Counted from the stretch's first letter, positions 11,778 through 24,312 are shown. The stretch is DNA of 64,000 nucleotides from Calvatia gigantea (GCA_025093985.1 JACAAK010000002.1:3162001-3226000); one strand, 5' to 3'. Made by a program: numbers and translations. The notes: a model not told the origin generated them from the letters alone.

Positions 11778-12674
11778 GAATAAGATCTAATGTAGTGCAG
11801 TTGAGTCTGTCTTAACTGACATCTATCAAAATTAATAGTCTGAGGTTTGAGCGCCAGCTATGACCAAATCGGTTAGCAGGACGGATGACCCAAAAGTAAT
11901 AAGTCTATCAAACTCAAAAGTCATCGCTTTTTTGGCGGGCCCGAAAACTGATAGTGCCCAGTAGGCGCTAATGCCGATGGGTGATATCATGAGGCCCCGA
12001 AAAACATCGGTGAGCACATTTACACCTGATGCCTATTGTTTACATTTTATCTAGATAATGAGAGACAAGACGCAGTGCAGTTGCCGAAAATACATTGAAC
12101 TACATTTCAGTTGAATACCCGTTGTTTACGTATTATTTCGGTACCTCATGGTTCAGAACAACCATCAGCTGTTTTGGTTGGGGTGCTAAGAAGGCATCGA
12201 AGCCTGTGAATCCCAAACTATGCTTGGATGCATCCAGGAAGTTGCAGGAGACAAAGATCGCAGATCATTTCAGGCACCCGTAGTAGCTGTTCCTGTTCAA
12301 TTGCGAGTCTACACTGGGCACCTCCTGATCAAAGTCTCCGAAATGAAATTGTATGATATATCCATAGTTTTCAAAACTTATAACACCCAGAGCTCACAGC
12401 TCAAGGTCGTGACGGAGACCTGTTTCTTAAGACAATCGACTATATAACAGTTCCCGGTTCTGACTAATGAGCGTTTCATCGCCAACTTTCGAAGGTTGTG
12501 ATTGGAGTGTAACTGCGCGTAGAGTTTGTAAGTCCAACGTGCGAGGGATTTTGAAGCAAGCTGGGACGTGGCCCAGGACTGTGACCTACCAAAAAAACCT
12601 ACTAGCTTGAGCATGTCTCTGTGCACTTTGTCCAAGAATCGGAATAACATTGGAGGATAGACTATACAAGAGTA
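11778..12674. other. Spacer between the membrane-protein gene and PFS2, with a possible membrane-protein fragment
   Basis: Most of this spacer (about 11785-12595) is absent from the left unit. A minus-strand ORF at 11832-12017 contains the hydrophobic stretch LITFGSSVLLTDLVIAGAQ, which resembles a helix of DUF6534-type fungal membrane proteins. It may be a gene relic, but no neighbouring exons were found. The remainder is the promoter of the membrane-protein gene and the 3' flank of PFS2. Confidence 0.35.
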
Positions 12675-14853
12675 TTAGTATCTACCACGTCGAGGACCCC
12701 AACGGCCGGAGCGATTACCTCCACCACCTCTTCCCCAGTCACCATCTCTATTGTCACGACTGTCCCTATCCCGACCATTCGGACCCCCTGAAGGTAAGTC
12801 CCGACCAAATTCGTCTTGCATAGATGGTCCACCGTACATATCCTGCTGCGGAGGTCTAGCTGGCTCGGCAGAGGCACCAAAGCCAGGGATGAAGTCGTCT
12901 CCTCCTGCCGAGTCGTAATGTCCGCCACCCTGACTGCCATATCCGTTTTCCATACCGCTAGCCATGCCCATACCCGAAGACTGACGGTGGTCTTCTTCTT
13001 CTTTCCCTCCCCAGCCTCTACCATACGCAGCTCCCAAACCTATGCTCGTGCTGCCCGCGTATCCGCCGCGTCCAGTTGAGGTAGTGGCGGCAGCGCCGAA
13101 ACCGGGGACAAAGATATCGTCATCGTCGTCCTGTCCGCTCAAATCGACAACGTCGGATGGTTTCTCGACAGATGTTGACTCGCCTGGTCGTTCGCGCGAC
13201 CAGAATCGGGTGGTTTGGTCGTTTGAGGCCGTTACTAGCAGATGGCCGAGTGGGTGGTATGCGAGAGACCAGACGTTTGAGTCATGAGCTTGGGAAAGGG
13301 TTGCTCGTGGACTGGAAGCTGCGGCGTTGAGGGAGGAGAGGGAGGAAGCGGGAAGGGCAGAGGGGGTTGAGGAGAGGGAGGTGGGCGGAGTTGGTGTTGA
13401 GAGGTCCCAATGGAGGATTGAGCCTTCGGAACCACCAGAGACTAAAATCGGGTGGACTGGGTGCCAGGCTATGGCTGGAAGGAAGGAGAAGAGTGAGTGA
13501 GGCGGAGTGTGGGTGTTAGATAGAGAGTGGACCTACAACAGACTTCCTTTTTGTGGCCTTTGAGGACGCGGAATTCTTTCATGGCACGGATGTCAAAGAC
13601 GCGTACAGCCTGGTCTCTTGAGGCACTCGCTATGAGGTTACCGTTGGGTGACCAGGAGAGGGCTTGGATTGTGTTTTTGTGTGTATGTCTGCGTACGGAC
13701 CGTCTGTTTTAGTGATAGCGAATTGAGCAGAAAATGGGGACGTACAGTGTGGAGAGGCATGTCCCTGTACGTGGATCCCAAAATTTGATAAGGTTGTCTT
13801 TGGAACCAGATGCAATGAGGCCTTTTGTCGGGTGCCATTGTGCACACTTGACATCCCAGCCGTGTCCTAACCGGTGTTCGTGAGTGAGAGGGGTCGAGTA
13901 GGAGAGACTGCAGTATACCAGTGAGAATGCTCTCTACCCGACTTTCTGCAAAGGACCAAATGCGGACGCTTGAGTCATCACTGGCAGTCGCGAACCTCTG
14001 GTCGTCTGGACTAAAACTGATATCTCGGATTGCTTCACGCGAATTAGAGCCTTGCCAGGCAGTCAAGTTGTTCATGTTGGGCTCGAAATATTTGATAACG
14101 CCACTCCTGTCAGCGGACGCCAGGTAAGCTCCAGAATGATTAAACGTCATTGTGCATATTGCGGTGTCGTGTGCTTGAAGGATGGTCTCAAAGTTGAAAG
14201 TCAAGCCGTTCCAAAGTGTGAATTCACCACTTGTCGAGCCTGTGAGTACACGCCGACCTTCCGGCGTCCACTGTGTACGGGGCGGGTGAGCGCGAGGTCC
14301 AATGGAGAGAGGTTGGAATCGCTGACCTGAACCACGTTCACGGGATAGCGGATTTTATTGGTGGAAGTGTGAATGAATTTGGTACATAAAGAAGTTGAAC
14401 AGTTATCTGGGTATGCTTTTGGGGGTAGCAGCTGAATAATTGAGAATCAGTAGAGACATTATGGGATATCGTCCAGAACGCACGTCGACGATGTAGGGTA
14501 TCGCGGGGCGCGGGTAGGGAACAGAGCTTGGGTTCGGTCTTAGTTTCCTCAGCTGGACACTCAAGTGTTATATCCACGGGTTATTCGACAGGTATATCAA
14601 GAGCACGCACAAGAGCCCATCTACCCATTCCACCATTGTAGTCTACAGTCCGACGCGGTCTGGTCTTCTTTATGAGTTTCCCGTCAATCATGAGTCTGGC
14701 ATTAGCCAGAGTTTCCTCCTGAACTTTGGACTCATCCTGGGGTGGTGGTTGAGGGTCTGAAAGGTATCGTTTAGGTTTCCATTCGAGATGGGATACGTTC
14801 AAAGGCTGGGCAAACGCTTTCTGAGGCAACAAGAGAGGCAGATCACTGGCCAT
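12675..14853 (-). CDS. PFS2: Polyadenylation factor subunit 2 (Pfs2/WDR33 type WD40 protein)
   Basis: Scaffold WD40 subunit of the cleavage and polyadenylation factor, which acts on pre-mRNA 3' ends in the nucleus. The N-terminus has the family signature [13 protein letters not shown], then after an intron [19 protein letters not shown]. The WD repeats follow over several exons, for example [74 protein letters not shown] and [13 protein letters not shown]. After the repeats come an acidic DDDDD stretch and a Gly/Arg-rich tail ending WGPRRGRY. Every exon junction I checked keeps frame with GT...AG introns of 42-70 bases, so the gene looks intact. Its start lies 207 bases from the divergent V-ATPase gene. 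The 3' end was copied into the left duplication unit. Confidence 0.93.
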
Positions 14854-15060
14854 GTAGCTGATTTATTTACGGGCAGGGAAGGCGCTGTAGACGGTCTTCG
14901 GGCGTGTATGCCGTTGTTTGAAACGAACGTCGTTAGCCTCTGATATCTGGTACACATCGACAAGGAAAACAAGGACAAATAACACCTCAACGCTTTCGTG
15001 GGCGGGGCCGCAGCTCATCCACTTATACTAATACTCTGCTGCTGAAATCGAGAGGTAGTG
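14854..15060. promoter_or_regulatory. Short divergent promoter between PFS2 and the V-ATPase a subunit
   Basis: 207 bases separate the start codons of two divergent housekeeping genes, so both promoters must lie here or overlap the genes. I saw no clear TATA box. Confidence 0.5.
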
Positions 15061-18000
15061 ATGTCGGACGATTACCCTAGTCTGTTCCGTGAGTTAGGCT
15101 TATATTTCTATATTTTGCTTGTGTGCTGATCCAAGTTGTGCAGAATCGGAACAGATGAGCCTGGTGCAGCTGTTCGTCCCTACGGAAGTCGCACACGACA
15201 CTGTAGCTGAGCTTGGTGAACTTGGAGATGTCCAATTTAAAGACGTAAGCTATCCTGTGGCTGCGAACAAGGGATATCTCTCATCTTCTTCCCTCAGTTA
15301 AATCCCAATGTCAATCCCTTTCAACGCTCTTTTGTTGGCGAAATTCGCCGCATTGATGAGATGGCGCGACGTATCCGTTTCTTCGCAGGTCAGATTGAGA
15401 AGGAGAAGGATCCTATCCCTATTCGACCCCTCTATGACTCGGCACCACTCATCACTGTCGGTCCCCGCGCCGCGCAGACCATGGATGAGTTGGATACTGT
15501 TCTTACTGAGCATGAGACCAAGCTTACTCGCATGAACGAAAATTACAACACATTGACGGAAAGGTTAAAGCAGCTTATCGAAGCTCGTCATGTTTTAAGG
15601 GAGACAGCAGTCTTTTTCGACAAGGTGAGCTTCTGTTATTCCCCGTGGATTGTCATTCTTATCGTCTCTGGTCAGGCTCAAAACCATTCCTCGGATATCA
15701 GGACGTCTTTCGACGACAGCGCCGCACCTTTGCTTCAACACGATGACCAAGAAAGTCAATATACCCCCGGCGAAGCCCAGTTTGACCTAGAGTAGGTCTC
15801 TCCTTTGCGCTTCCCTAAAAGACATACTAACCCATCTCCAGGTTTGTGGCTGGCACAATTGATCGTGCCCGGGTTGCTACCTTTGAGCGCGTACTTTGGC
15901 GTGTCCTCCGTGGTAACCTCTACATGAACCAAACGGACATTACCGAACCTTTTGTTGATCCTGACACGGGAGCCGAAACTCGCAAGAATGTCTTCATCAT
16001 ATTCGCTCATGGTGACGTCCTTCTCGCAAAGATTCGCAAGATTGCGGAGTCCATGGGGGCGACTTTGTACCCCATTGATGCAAATGCAGACAGACGTGCA
16101 GACGCCCTCCGCGAAGTTACCGCTCGCATTGAGGATTTGCAGACTGTTTTGTACAACACGGGATTTACAAGGCGAGGAGAGCTGGTGAAGATTGGAGAGA
16201 GCCTTCGCAGCTGGCAAGATGTGACCAGGAAAGAGAAGCTCATCTACGAAAGCCTCAATCTCTTCAATTACGATGTCAGGAGGAAGACCCTCATCGCGGA
16301 AGGTTGGGTGCCAACAAGGGATATCAGCAAAGATTCAGCTGGCTCTCAGACATGCTACTGTAAGTGTTCTGTCCTGGCTGACGCGTGAAGGTGGCTAACA
16401 CATACATTTCAGGAAGAATCAGGGACCAATGTTCCTCCCATCCTCCATGAGCTGAGGACGCATAGGACGCCCCCCACGTTCCATAGGACCAATAAGTTCA
16501 CCGAGGCTTTCCAAACCATCATGGACAGTTATGGTGTCGCTAAGTATCAGGAAGTTAATCCTGGGCTGTTTGCTGTTATTACTTTCCCCTTCCTCTTCGC
16601 GGTCATGTTCGGTGATATTGGTCATGGTTTTCTCATCTTCTGCGCTGCGGTTTACATGATTCTCAATGAGAGGCGCTTGGGTAAATCCGACCTTGGCGAG
16701 GTGGGTCCTGTTAAAATTCTTGCAGCACTGCAACGTCTTACGGTTTTGGTTTGACAGATTATGGGCCAATTCTTCTAGTGCGTAGCTCTTCAACCCGTAC
16801 TCATATTAATTTGACAATTTTGCAGTGGGCGCTATATTATCCTTCTCATGGGTCTCTTCTCCGTCTACACGGGTTTTATGTACAATGATATCTTCTCCAA
16901 GTCCCTGCATCTCTGGGACTCGGGTTGGAAGTTCACCGAGACCAACGGCACCAGTGTCGGAACTTCGACCGGCCACACATATCCCTTTGGTCTGGACCCT
17001 GGTTGGCACGGCGCGGATAACAGTCTTGTATTCACAAACTCGTACAAGATGAAAATGTCTGTGGTCTTGGGTGTCATTCATGTGCGGCTATTTCGTTATC
17101 TTTATCAAATTTCAGGTCTCTTCTTAACACGTCCTCTACCAGATGACGTTCGCATTATGTCTTCAACTCCCCAACCACATCAAGTTCCACCGACCCCTTG
17201 ACATTTGGACCAACTTCGTCCCTCAAATGATATTCTTACAATCTATTTTTGGTTATCTCGTTGTTTGCATCATTTACAAGTGGTCCATTGATTGGTCAAC
17301 GGCATCGACCCAGCCGCCTTCGCTTCTCAACATGCTTATCTCGATGTTCTTATCGCCGGGAAACGTGGACCCCGGCACGCAGCTCTACCGTGGTCAAAGC
17401 ACGATTCAAATAATACTTTTGTTGTTGGCGGCTACCTGCGTCCCTTGGCTGTTGATAACAAAGCCTTATGTAATTTGGAAAAATATGAAGAAGATTCAGG
17501 GACAGGGATATGTCGGCTTGGGCCAGGGAGATGAAGTTGCCCGAGATCACTCAGATGATGTCTTGGAGGGAGAGGAGGAGGGTAATGGTCGAGCTATTGC
17601 CGAGGATGTAGAGAACGAGGAGGTGAGTGACCCACAACCGGTGATTACTGGTGTCTGGAATAACGTTTTTTAAAATTTCAAGGAGCATCATGACTTTGGT
17701 GAGGTGGTCATTCATCAAGTCATTCACACCATCGAGTTCTGTCTCGGTTGTATTTCGCATACCGCTTCGTATCTCCGTCTCTGGGCCCTCTCCCTCGCAC
17801 ATGCGCAGTTGTCAGAAGTCTTGTGGTCCATGACCCTCGAAAGATTCCTCGGACCGACTGGCGTGTTCGGCTGGGTCAGCTTGCTCTTAATGGGGAGTGT
17901 CTGGTTTGGTTTGACCATTTTTATTCTTTGCATCATGGAGGTGCGCCGCTCTCCTTTTCGAAGGACAGGAGATTAGGAGTTAATAATTTCACAAATTCAC

Positions 18001-18183
18001 AGGGTCTATCTGCTTTCCTCCATGCACTTCGACTTCATTGGGTGGAAGCGAATAGCAAGCACTTCGAAGGAGGAGGATATGTGGGTCATACGTTCATTAC
18101 CTATTACAATGACACTGACATTAGATAACCCCGTCTAGGCATTCACTCCGCTCACGTTTGCCAATCTTGAGTCTAAAGATTAG
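15061..18183 (+). CDS. VPH1: V-type proton ATPase subunit a (Vph1/Stv1 type)
   Basis: Membrane V0 subunit that forms the proton half-channels of the vacuolar/Golgi ATPase. Exon 1 is 28 bases (15061-15088), exon 2 is 15144-15244, exon 3 is 15298-15624 and more follow. Exon 7 (16758-16777) is only 20 bases. The soluble N-terminal half contains [11 protein letters not shown] and coiled-coil sequence. The membrane half begins at [29 protein letters not shown]. The proton-path arginine region reads [18 protein letters not shown]. The last intron (18081-18138) leads to a short exon ending FANLESKD, stop 18181-18183; reading through instead would give a shorter, atypical end at 18128. One extra A in the run at 16329-16331 breaks the frame just before [10 protein letters not shown]; the rest is conserved, so the gene is probably functional. 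Confidence 0.94.
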
Positions 18184-19027
18184 GATGCTCGCTTGATGCG
18201 AACCTAAGCTCGTTGGACTGCAACCTTCTGCTATCTTGATGTTAACCTTGTGCTTATGTACTGGAATGAACAGCCTAACTGATTCCGATATTCTAAACGT
18301 TTCGGTTGTCAATGAGTTCAATCACAGGACCCCGGAGCAAGGCTATATATAGCTGGCAGTTCAGAAAAAAATTGACAATGGAAACGCACAGATTAAGTAA
18401 CCCGAATTCCAAAACAGACAGGAGAAATTGTGGCCCCGTCAATATTTGATGATACAAGATCTGCTCAAGAACAGGCTTTGAGGGGGGACTGAACGGGCCT
18501 GTCTGGACAACCCACGTTAATTGATGGTTTCTGAAATGACCAATAACCTGACGTTATATAGAGAAGGTAAAGGTAGGAAATTCTGGGGTCCTACATCACA
18601 AACCGCGAATGAGCACTCCACAGCCCTCAGTGATCGTTTTATGATTCAGCGGAACCGAGCCGAACGGGGATCTCAAAACGCCCATCGCGCAAATTTTCAA
18701 ACTCCGAAACCTGTCCAATATAAGCATCGAGGCCAATTATTTTGGTTTCTTATCCCTCCCCACTCTTCTCTTTTCTTTTTCTCGTATAGAGGTCAGTTGT
18801 ACCAAATTTTGTTCGTTCTCTCATCGTGCTGATTCCTTCTCTAGGCACTTTTGCCACCCTAGAAAAAAAATAAAGCGTACTCTGTACCTTATTAGAGCTT
18901 TTGTCCTCCTTTAGACGACATAGACATCTGCACAACTAAACTACTCGTTCACAAAGTATGTGTTTCATTTACTTGAACAACGGCGAGACACTAATCATTC
19001 CGCCCTCTCTCTGAAGAGTATATAGAA
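18184..19027. promoter_or_regulatory. Upstream region of elongation factor 3
   Basis: 844 bases with no supported gene. A strongly T/C-rich tract at about 18750-18790 (tcttttctttttctcg) lies upstream of the start codon at 19028; pyrimidine tracts of this kind are common near transcription starts of highly expressed fungal genes. The first part is the 3' flank of the V-ATPase gene. Confidence 0.5.
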
Positions 19028-22000
19028 ATGCCTGCCGCTACTACCGTTGTTGCTACCCCCGTTCCGGTCTCTCTCAAGGCTTCTGCCGTTGTTGACGGAC
19101 CCATTGATGTTGCCGCTCTCTTCGTCGCTGATACCAGCGCTCGTGCTTCTGTCGCTGCCGCCTTGGCTGCTGCTGCTCAAAAAGACGGTACCTCCGCCCT
19201 CATTTCCGCGGGTTTTCCGGAGGCTGCCGCTAAGGCTTTCGCCAATAAAAAATCACCCGCCACTCGTGAGGGCGCCGCTGATGCCATCCGCGCTCTCGTA
19301 AAGGCCGGTGCCATCAAGTCGCTGGAGCCCATCTTCATCGAGTCCGGCATCTACGCTGCTCTCCTCGAGGCATTTGCCGACAAGGCGGCAACGACCAGGA
19401 CAATTGCTGTTGAGGCCGTCCGAGAGTATGTCACCGCTATGAATCCCTGGGCCACTACCCTCGTCCTTCCCGCCCTTCTCCGCGAGATCAAAACTGCTGG
19501 CAAGTGGCAAGTCAAGACTGGCGCACTTACCATTCTCAACCAGCTCGTCGTTAGCGCACCTGCCCAGACTGCCCGCGCCATGCCCGACATCGTCCCTGTT
19601 CTTTCTGAGGCTATTTGGGATACCAAGGCCGACGTGAAGAAGGCTGCCCGTGATTCATTGACAAAAGCCACCGCTCTGGTTGCTAACAAGGACATTGAAC
19701 GCTTTATTCCTGCTCTCATCAAGGCCCTTATCAATCCAGTTGAAGAGGTTCCCAGTACTATTCAACTCCTTTCGGCCACCACATTCGTTTCGGAAGTTGA
19801 TTCGGCCACCCTTTCACTCATGGTCCCTCTTCTCTCGCGTGGTCTTAACGAGAAGCTCACCGCCACCAAGCGGAAGGTCGCTGTGTACGTCGTCGCTTCA
19901 GCTTCTTTTTCTCGATCCCAGATCTGATTTCCATTTTTAGTATTGTTGACAATATGTCGAAGCTCGTTGACTCACACGTCACCGTCCGACCTTTCTTGCC
20001 CAAGCTCCTCCCTGGCCTCATCAAGGTTGAGACCAGCATCGGTGACCCCGAGGCTCGCACTGTCGTTGGCAGGGCCATTGCTACCCTCCGTCAAATTGGC
20101 CAGGTGCCTGAGGGTGATGGTTCTGACCTCCCCCCTCTCAAGTTTATCGAGGCCGACCACACCACCACCTCCCTCGTTGCTACTTACAAGAAGCTCGGTG
20201 GCTCTATCGAAGCTTCCGATGTTGTCGTCAAATATATCGCCGCCCTCGCTACCAACCTCGTCAACGCCAAGAACTTCGATGTCCCCGCTTGGGAAACTCT
20301 TGCTCCCTTCCTCACCAGCCTCGTTGCCTCTCCTGACGGCGTTGCTGTCGCTCGCGAGTGGGTTGTCCGCTCCGCTTCGGAGGGCACTGAAGATGACGAG
20401 GTTCCTGAGGATGAAGAAGAGGGCGAGGATCTTTGCAATTGCCAATTCTCTCTTGCTTATGGTGCCAAAATCTTGCTTAACACCGCCAGTCTTCGTCTGA
20501 AGCGCGGCCACCGTTATGGTCTCTGTGGTAAGAACGGTACTGGCAAGTCCACTCTCATGAGGGCCATCACCAATGGCCAGGTCGAGGGCTTCCCCTCTCC
20601 TGATGAGGTCCGCACCTTCTATGTCGAGCACGACATCGACGGTAGCGAAGAGGATACTTCCGTTCTCCAATTTATCCTGACCGACAAACGTATCCTCGCC
20701 AACGAGGCTGAGATTAAGGAAGCTCTCGCGACTGTTGGTTTCGATGACGTTCGTCAGGCTCAACCCATTAGGTTCCTTGTCTGGTGGTTGGAAGATGAAG
20801 TTGGCTCTTGCCCGTGCTATGCTCTTCAAGGCTGATATCCTTCTTCTCGATGAGCCTACTAACCACTTGGACGTTGTCAACATCGCTTGGTTAGAAAACT
20901 ACCTCACTGGCCTCAAGACCTGCACTTCGAGTATGTGATCCGCTATCACCTTTGAACATAGCACTTACTAGTTTTTTCTCAGTCATTGTCTCTCACGACT
21001 CGACTTTCCTCAACAACACCATCACTGACGTTCTTCACCTCAACCGCTTCAAGCTCCGCAGGTATCGCGGTAATCTCGAGAGCTTCGTCAAACAGGTTCC
21101 GGAGGCCAAGTCTTATTACACCCTCGACGCCGCCGAGGACTACAAGTTCAAGCTCCCAGATCCTCCCCTGCTTGAAGGTGTCAAGACCAAGGAGAAGAGT
21201 CTGCTCAAGATGTGAGTATTCTCAATACAACTTCAGTTCATCGTTACTAACTACAGACGTGATGTAGGCGTAAGGTCGGCTTCCAATACGCCGGCTCTGC
21301 TGTCCAGCAGCTCCACAACATCACTCTTCAAGTTTCCCTTTCTTCGCGTGTTGCCGTTCTTGGTCCTAACGGTTCGGGCAAGTCTACCCTCGTTAAGCTC
21401 CTTGTCGGTGACATGGAACCCAACAAGGGTGGTGAAATTTGGAAGCACCCCAACTTGGTCATTGGTTACGTCGCTCAACACGCTTTCCACCACATCGATA
21501 ACCACCTCGACAAGACTCCTCTTGAGTATATGCTCTGGCGTTACCAAACTGGCGAGGATCTTGAAGAGATGGGCAAAGCCAATCGCCAGATTTCCGCCGA
21601 AGAGGCCAAGAAGATGAAAGACGGATCCCTTGTAGTTGTCGAAGGCCAGAAGAGGTTCATCGAGGAGATTATCAGTAGGAAGAAGCTGAAACAGTCCTAT
21701 GAATATGAGGTTTCGTTCAAGAACCTCAGCTCCTCTGAGAACATCTGGCTTCCTCGCGATGACCTCGTTAAGCGCGGTTTTGAGAAGGTCAGTCTTTGTG
21801 ATCTATGCTTAGTACTAGTGAATACTGACAATCGTTACAGAAAGTCCTTGAGGTTGACACTCGTGAGGCTCAACGCCTTGGTCTTCTCCGTCCCCTCGTT
21901 CGTCGCGAGATTGAGAAGCACTTCGCCGACTTCGGTCTTGAGCCCGAGTTTGTCTCCCACAACACCATGAGGGGTCTCTCTGGTGGTCAAAAGGTCAAGA

Positions 22001-22413
22001 TCGTTCTTGGTGCTGCTACCTGGCGCCGCCCCCACGTCGTCTGCCTTGATGAGCCTACCAACTACCTCGATCGTGAGTCGCTCGCTGCGCTCATTGAGGC
22101 TCTCAAGAAGTTTGAGGGTGGTGTTCTTGTTATTACCCACAACCGTGACTTCTCCGAGTCGATTTGTTCTGAAGTTTGGGCCATGCGCGATGGTCACCTC
22201 GAGGCTTCTGGCCACAACTGGGTTGAAGGCCAAGGGTCCGGCCCTCGTATTGATAAGAAAGATGGGGAGGAAGACGGCCAATATGATGCTATGGGTAACA
22301 AGGTTGACTCGAGGAAGAATAAGAAGGTTACTTCGTCTGATGCTCGTAAGCTGAAGAAGGAGCGTATGGCACGCAAAAAGAGGGGAGAGGATGTTACTGA
22401 TGACGAGCTCTAA
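19028..22413 (+). CDS. TEF3: Translation elongation factor 3 (fungal ABC-F ATPase)
   Basis: Fungus-specific ribosomal ATPase that promotes release of deacylated tRNA from the E site. Order: HEAT-repeat N-terminus (about residues 1-310), then ABC1 with Walker [10 protein letters not shown], signature LSGGWKMK and Walker [15 protein letters not shown]2 follows with GPNGSGKST, a chromodomain-like insertion, LSGGQKVK and [10 protein letters not shown]. The C-terminus is Lys-rich and ends DVTDDEL. Introns lie at about 19884-19939, 20932-20993, 21212-21267 and 21788-21840. One extra base at about 20770 (attaggt where attggt would keep frame) interrupts the coding sequence directly before the ABC1 signature. 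The gene is essential in fungi, so an assembly error is the likely cause. GC-rich, C-ending codons suit a highly expressed gene. Confidence 0.95.
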
Positions 22414-22737
22414 GTTCTGTTACATCTAGCCATTCTTCATATGTGATACCTGCGCAATAACGTCTCATGTGCTCCTATGCCCTTCATCCATTTTCTGCTT
22501 TTCTTCCCGTTCAAGTCACTGTCCTGTTATCCATGCTGTATATGTTCGTTTAATTAGTGTCCACGGTGGACATGACATTTCACTTCTAGTGATCGTGTGA
22601 CCTTGAACTTCTGAGATTGGGATGCCCCCCACCAACGGATAGGTAAGAAGAATCAATACCTGGTATAAGCGAAGGCGCACCGCGTACACGTGGACAATAC
22701 ACACTTATGATAAGAAAGATAGATACAGGTAGCTTTA
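22414..22737. other. Convergent 3' region of TEF3 and the LACTB2-type gene
   Basis: 324 bases between two convergent stop codons. Nothing coding seen; it presumably holds both 3' untranslated regions. Confidence 0.5.
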
Positions 22738-23895
22738 CAACGCAGGACTACGTGTCCTGGACACAAGCTTCCAGCTCGCCCCTACGCCTTCACCTCCCAA
22801 ACTATGGACAATGCCTTCCCCCTGCAACTTCTTAAGATGCAACGCAATACTATGTGAAGCGGGTACCCAAAGGTTTTCGGGATAGGAAGCGTAGAGCATC
22901 TTTACGATCGTCCAAGTCGTCCAATTATCTCCCTCCGCCGGTGTCTTCCGCAACTACCCCGAGGATCTGCTGTTCACGTTCGGTGCGGTGTTTAATATAA
23001 GTCGAAATGAGCTCCCTGCCGTTCTTGACGACGGGCCCATGACCTGGATAAACGGTATCATAACCAAAGGGATCGCCTTCTCTATATTTAAGCATCTTGT
23101 TAAGACTCTGCATATACAACGCGAGATCTTCGAAGACGGTAGTACCCTGTCCCAGGACAGTATCAGCGGTATACAAAGCGCGGTCTTCTGCGATTTCCAG
23201 ACAGATAGAATCAACAGTATGTCCTGGTGTATGTAATACACGGATTGTGGGTGACGAAGAGCGAATGAGTTGGCCATCATGTAAGTCGTGGAACGGGTTC
23301 CCGTCTGGAGTTGGAGTGAAACTGCCTTTGGGGAGTGATTTGATTATTTCAGGCAACTTGTTATAAATCGTGGATGCACGTCCAGTATCATCGGATGGAA
23401 TAGGGTATTTGTGCAACCTCGGGGCTCGGTACTCGGAAAGGGGAGTGGTAGGGTTCCGGGATTGCCAGCGAGATTGGAGGAGGGTTAGGACGGAGAGAAG
23501 TCCGTCGACGTGATCACTATGCCAGTGGGAAACCACTATGTCAGAGATTTCTGGGAGGTCAGGGGATGATGGAGGAATGAGGGTATCGAGGGCGGAGGCG
23601 AGGACGGGAATGTATTCGGGTTTGCCTTCAGCTGCATCAAGGAGGATATAGGGGTTTCGCGAGCCGAGAATGTAGGTGTTAGTTCCTGTCCATTCACAGG
23701 GGTTAACGCCTAGCAATTAAAGCGAGAGTCAGAAAACGTACCTTGAAGAGTGAACTTGTCAGGATTCTGCGCTCATAAGTCAAGAGCAGATATGAGGACC
23801 AGGCGGCTTACCTGACCCAGGACTCTCACTACATTATCACTGAGCTGAACGGGCAAGCAATTAGACTGGGTAATCTCCGCAAATGCGATCAACAT
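22738..23895 (-). CDS. LACTB2-like metallo-beta-lactamase-fold hydrolase
   Basis: Relatives act as endoribonucleases (LACTB2) or as acyl-carrier thioesterases; which applies here is not shown by sequence. Exon 1 starts at 23895 with MLIAFAEITQSNCLPVQLS. Two short introns then give NPDKFTLQ and GVNPCEWTGTNTYILG. The metal-binding motif is HWHSDHVDG (HxHxDH), followed by LHTPGHTVDS with the next histidine, YTADTVLG with the bridging aspartate, and YPGHGPV. The C-terminal winged-helix-like part (TIVKMLYASYPENLW to WKLVSRTRSPAL) lies in a frame shifted by one. The switch is near 22940-22965, where one extra base is the simplest cause because any GT...AG interval there is only 25 bases. The gene is divergent from CWC22. 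Confidence 0.86.
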
Positions 23896-24312
23896 ACCCT
23901 CGAGATGGACGGCAGATCCTCCAGCTTTTCTACCATATTTCTGTCTCTGAACTTTGTTGCGACAGCGAGTGGACGGCGACACAAGTAGGGGCTGGAAATC
24001 GGGAAGCCGTATAAGCCGTAGAGGGGTTTTAATCGCAGTCGCAGTCCGGCCAACCTGTGATTACTCATCAAGGAGTGTAATAATGGGGTCCTGATAATTA
24101 GAAATCCAGCATATCTCCACAGCTCAGTTTATCCGCAGGCAGCGCTATGCTCGGGGGAAACTTAGCCGGTGATAGGATCCGGGGATGGGAACGTGAATAA
24201 ATTCAACGAATTGACGTGCGCAAGGTTCGAACGCAGTCGTCGTAGCCAAATACAGTCAAACAAGAGACACCTCTACGTTGTTGTCGGTGACTGTTTTTCG
24301 GCGACCATAATC
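23896..24312. promoter_or_regulatory. Divergent promoter region between the LACTB2-type gene and CWC22
   Basis: 417 bases between divergent start codons. No known motif identified with confidence. Confidence 0.45.

Larger units (their letters stand above)
9225..13000. repeat. Right unit of the tandem segmental duplication
   Basis: This unit begins with the same sequence as 6570 and ends inside the intact PFS2 gene, where homology with the left unit stops at the triplet run near 13000. It is longer than the left unit because of two blocks without a counterpart there: about 9505-9890 and about 11785-12595. The first block is flanked by ggtcc and ggacc, a 5-base inverted match that is too short to prove a transposon. 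Confidence 0.85.

Noticed and set aside
22940..22965. A 25-base GT...AG intron in the LACTB2-type gene
   Set aside because: It would restore the frame, but 25 bases is below any plausible spliceosomal intron in this window. A single extra base is simpler.
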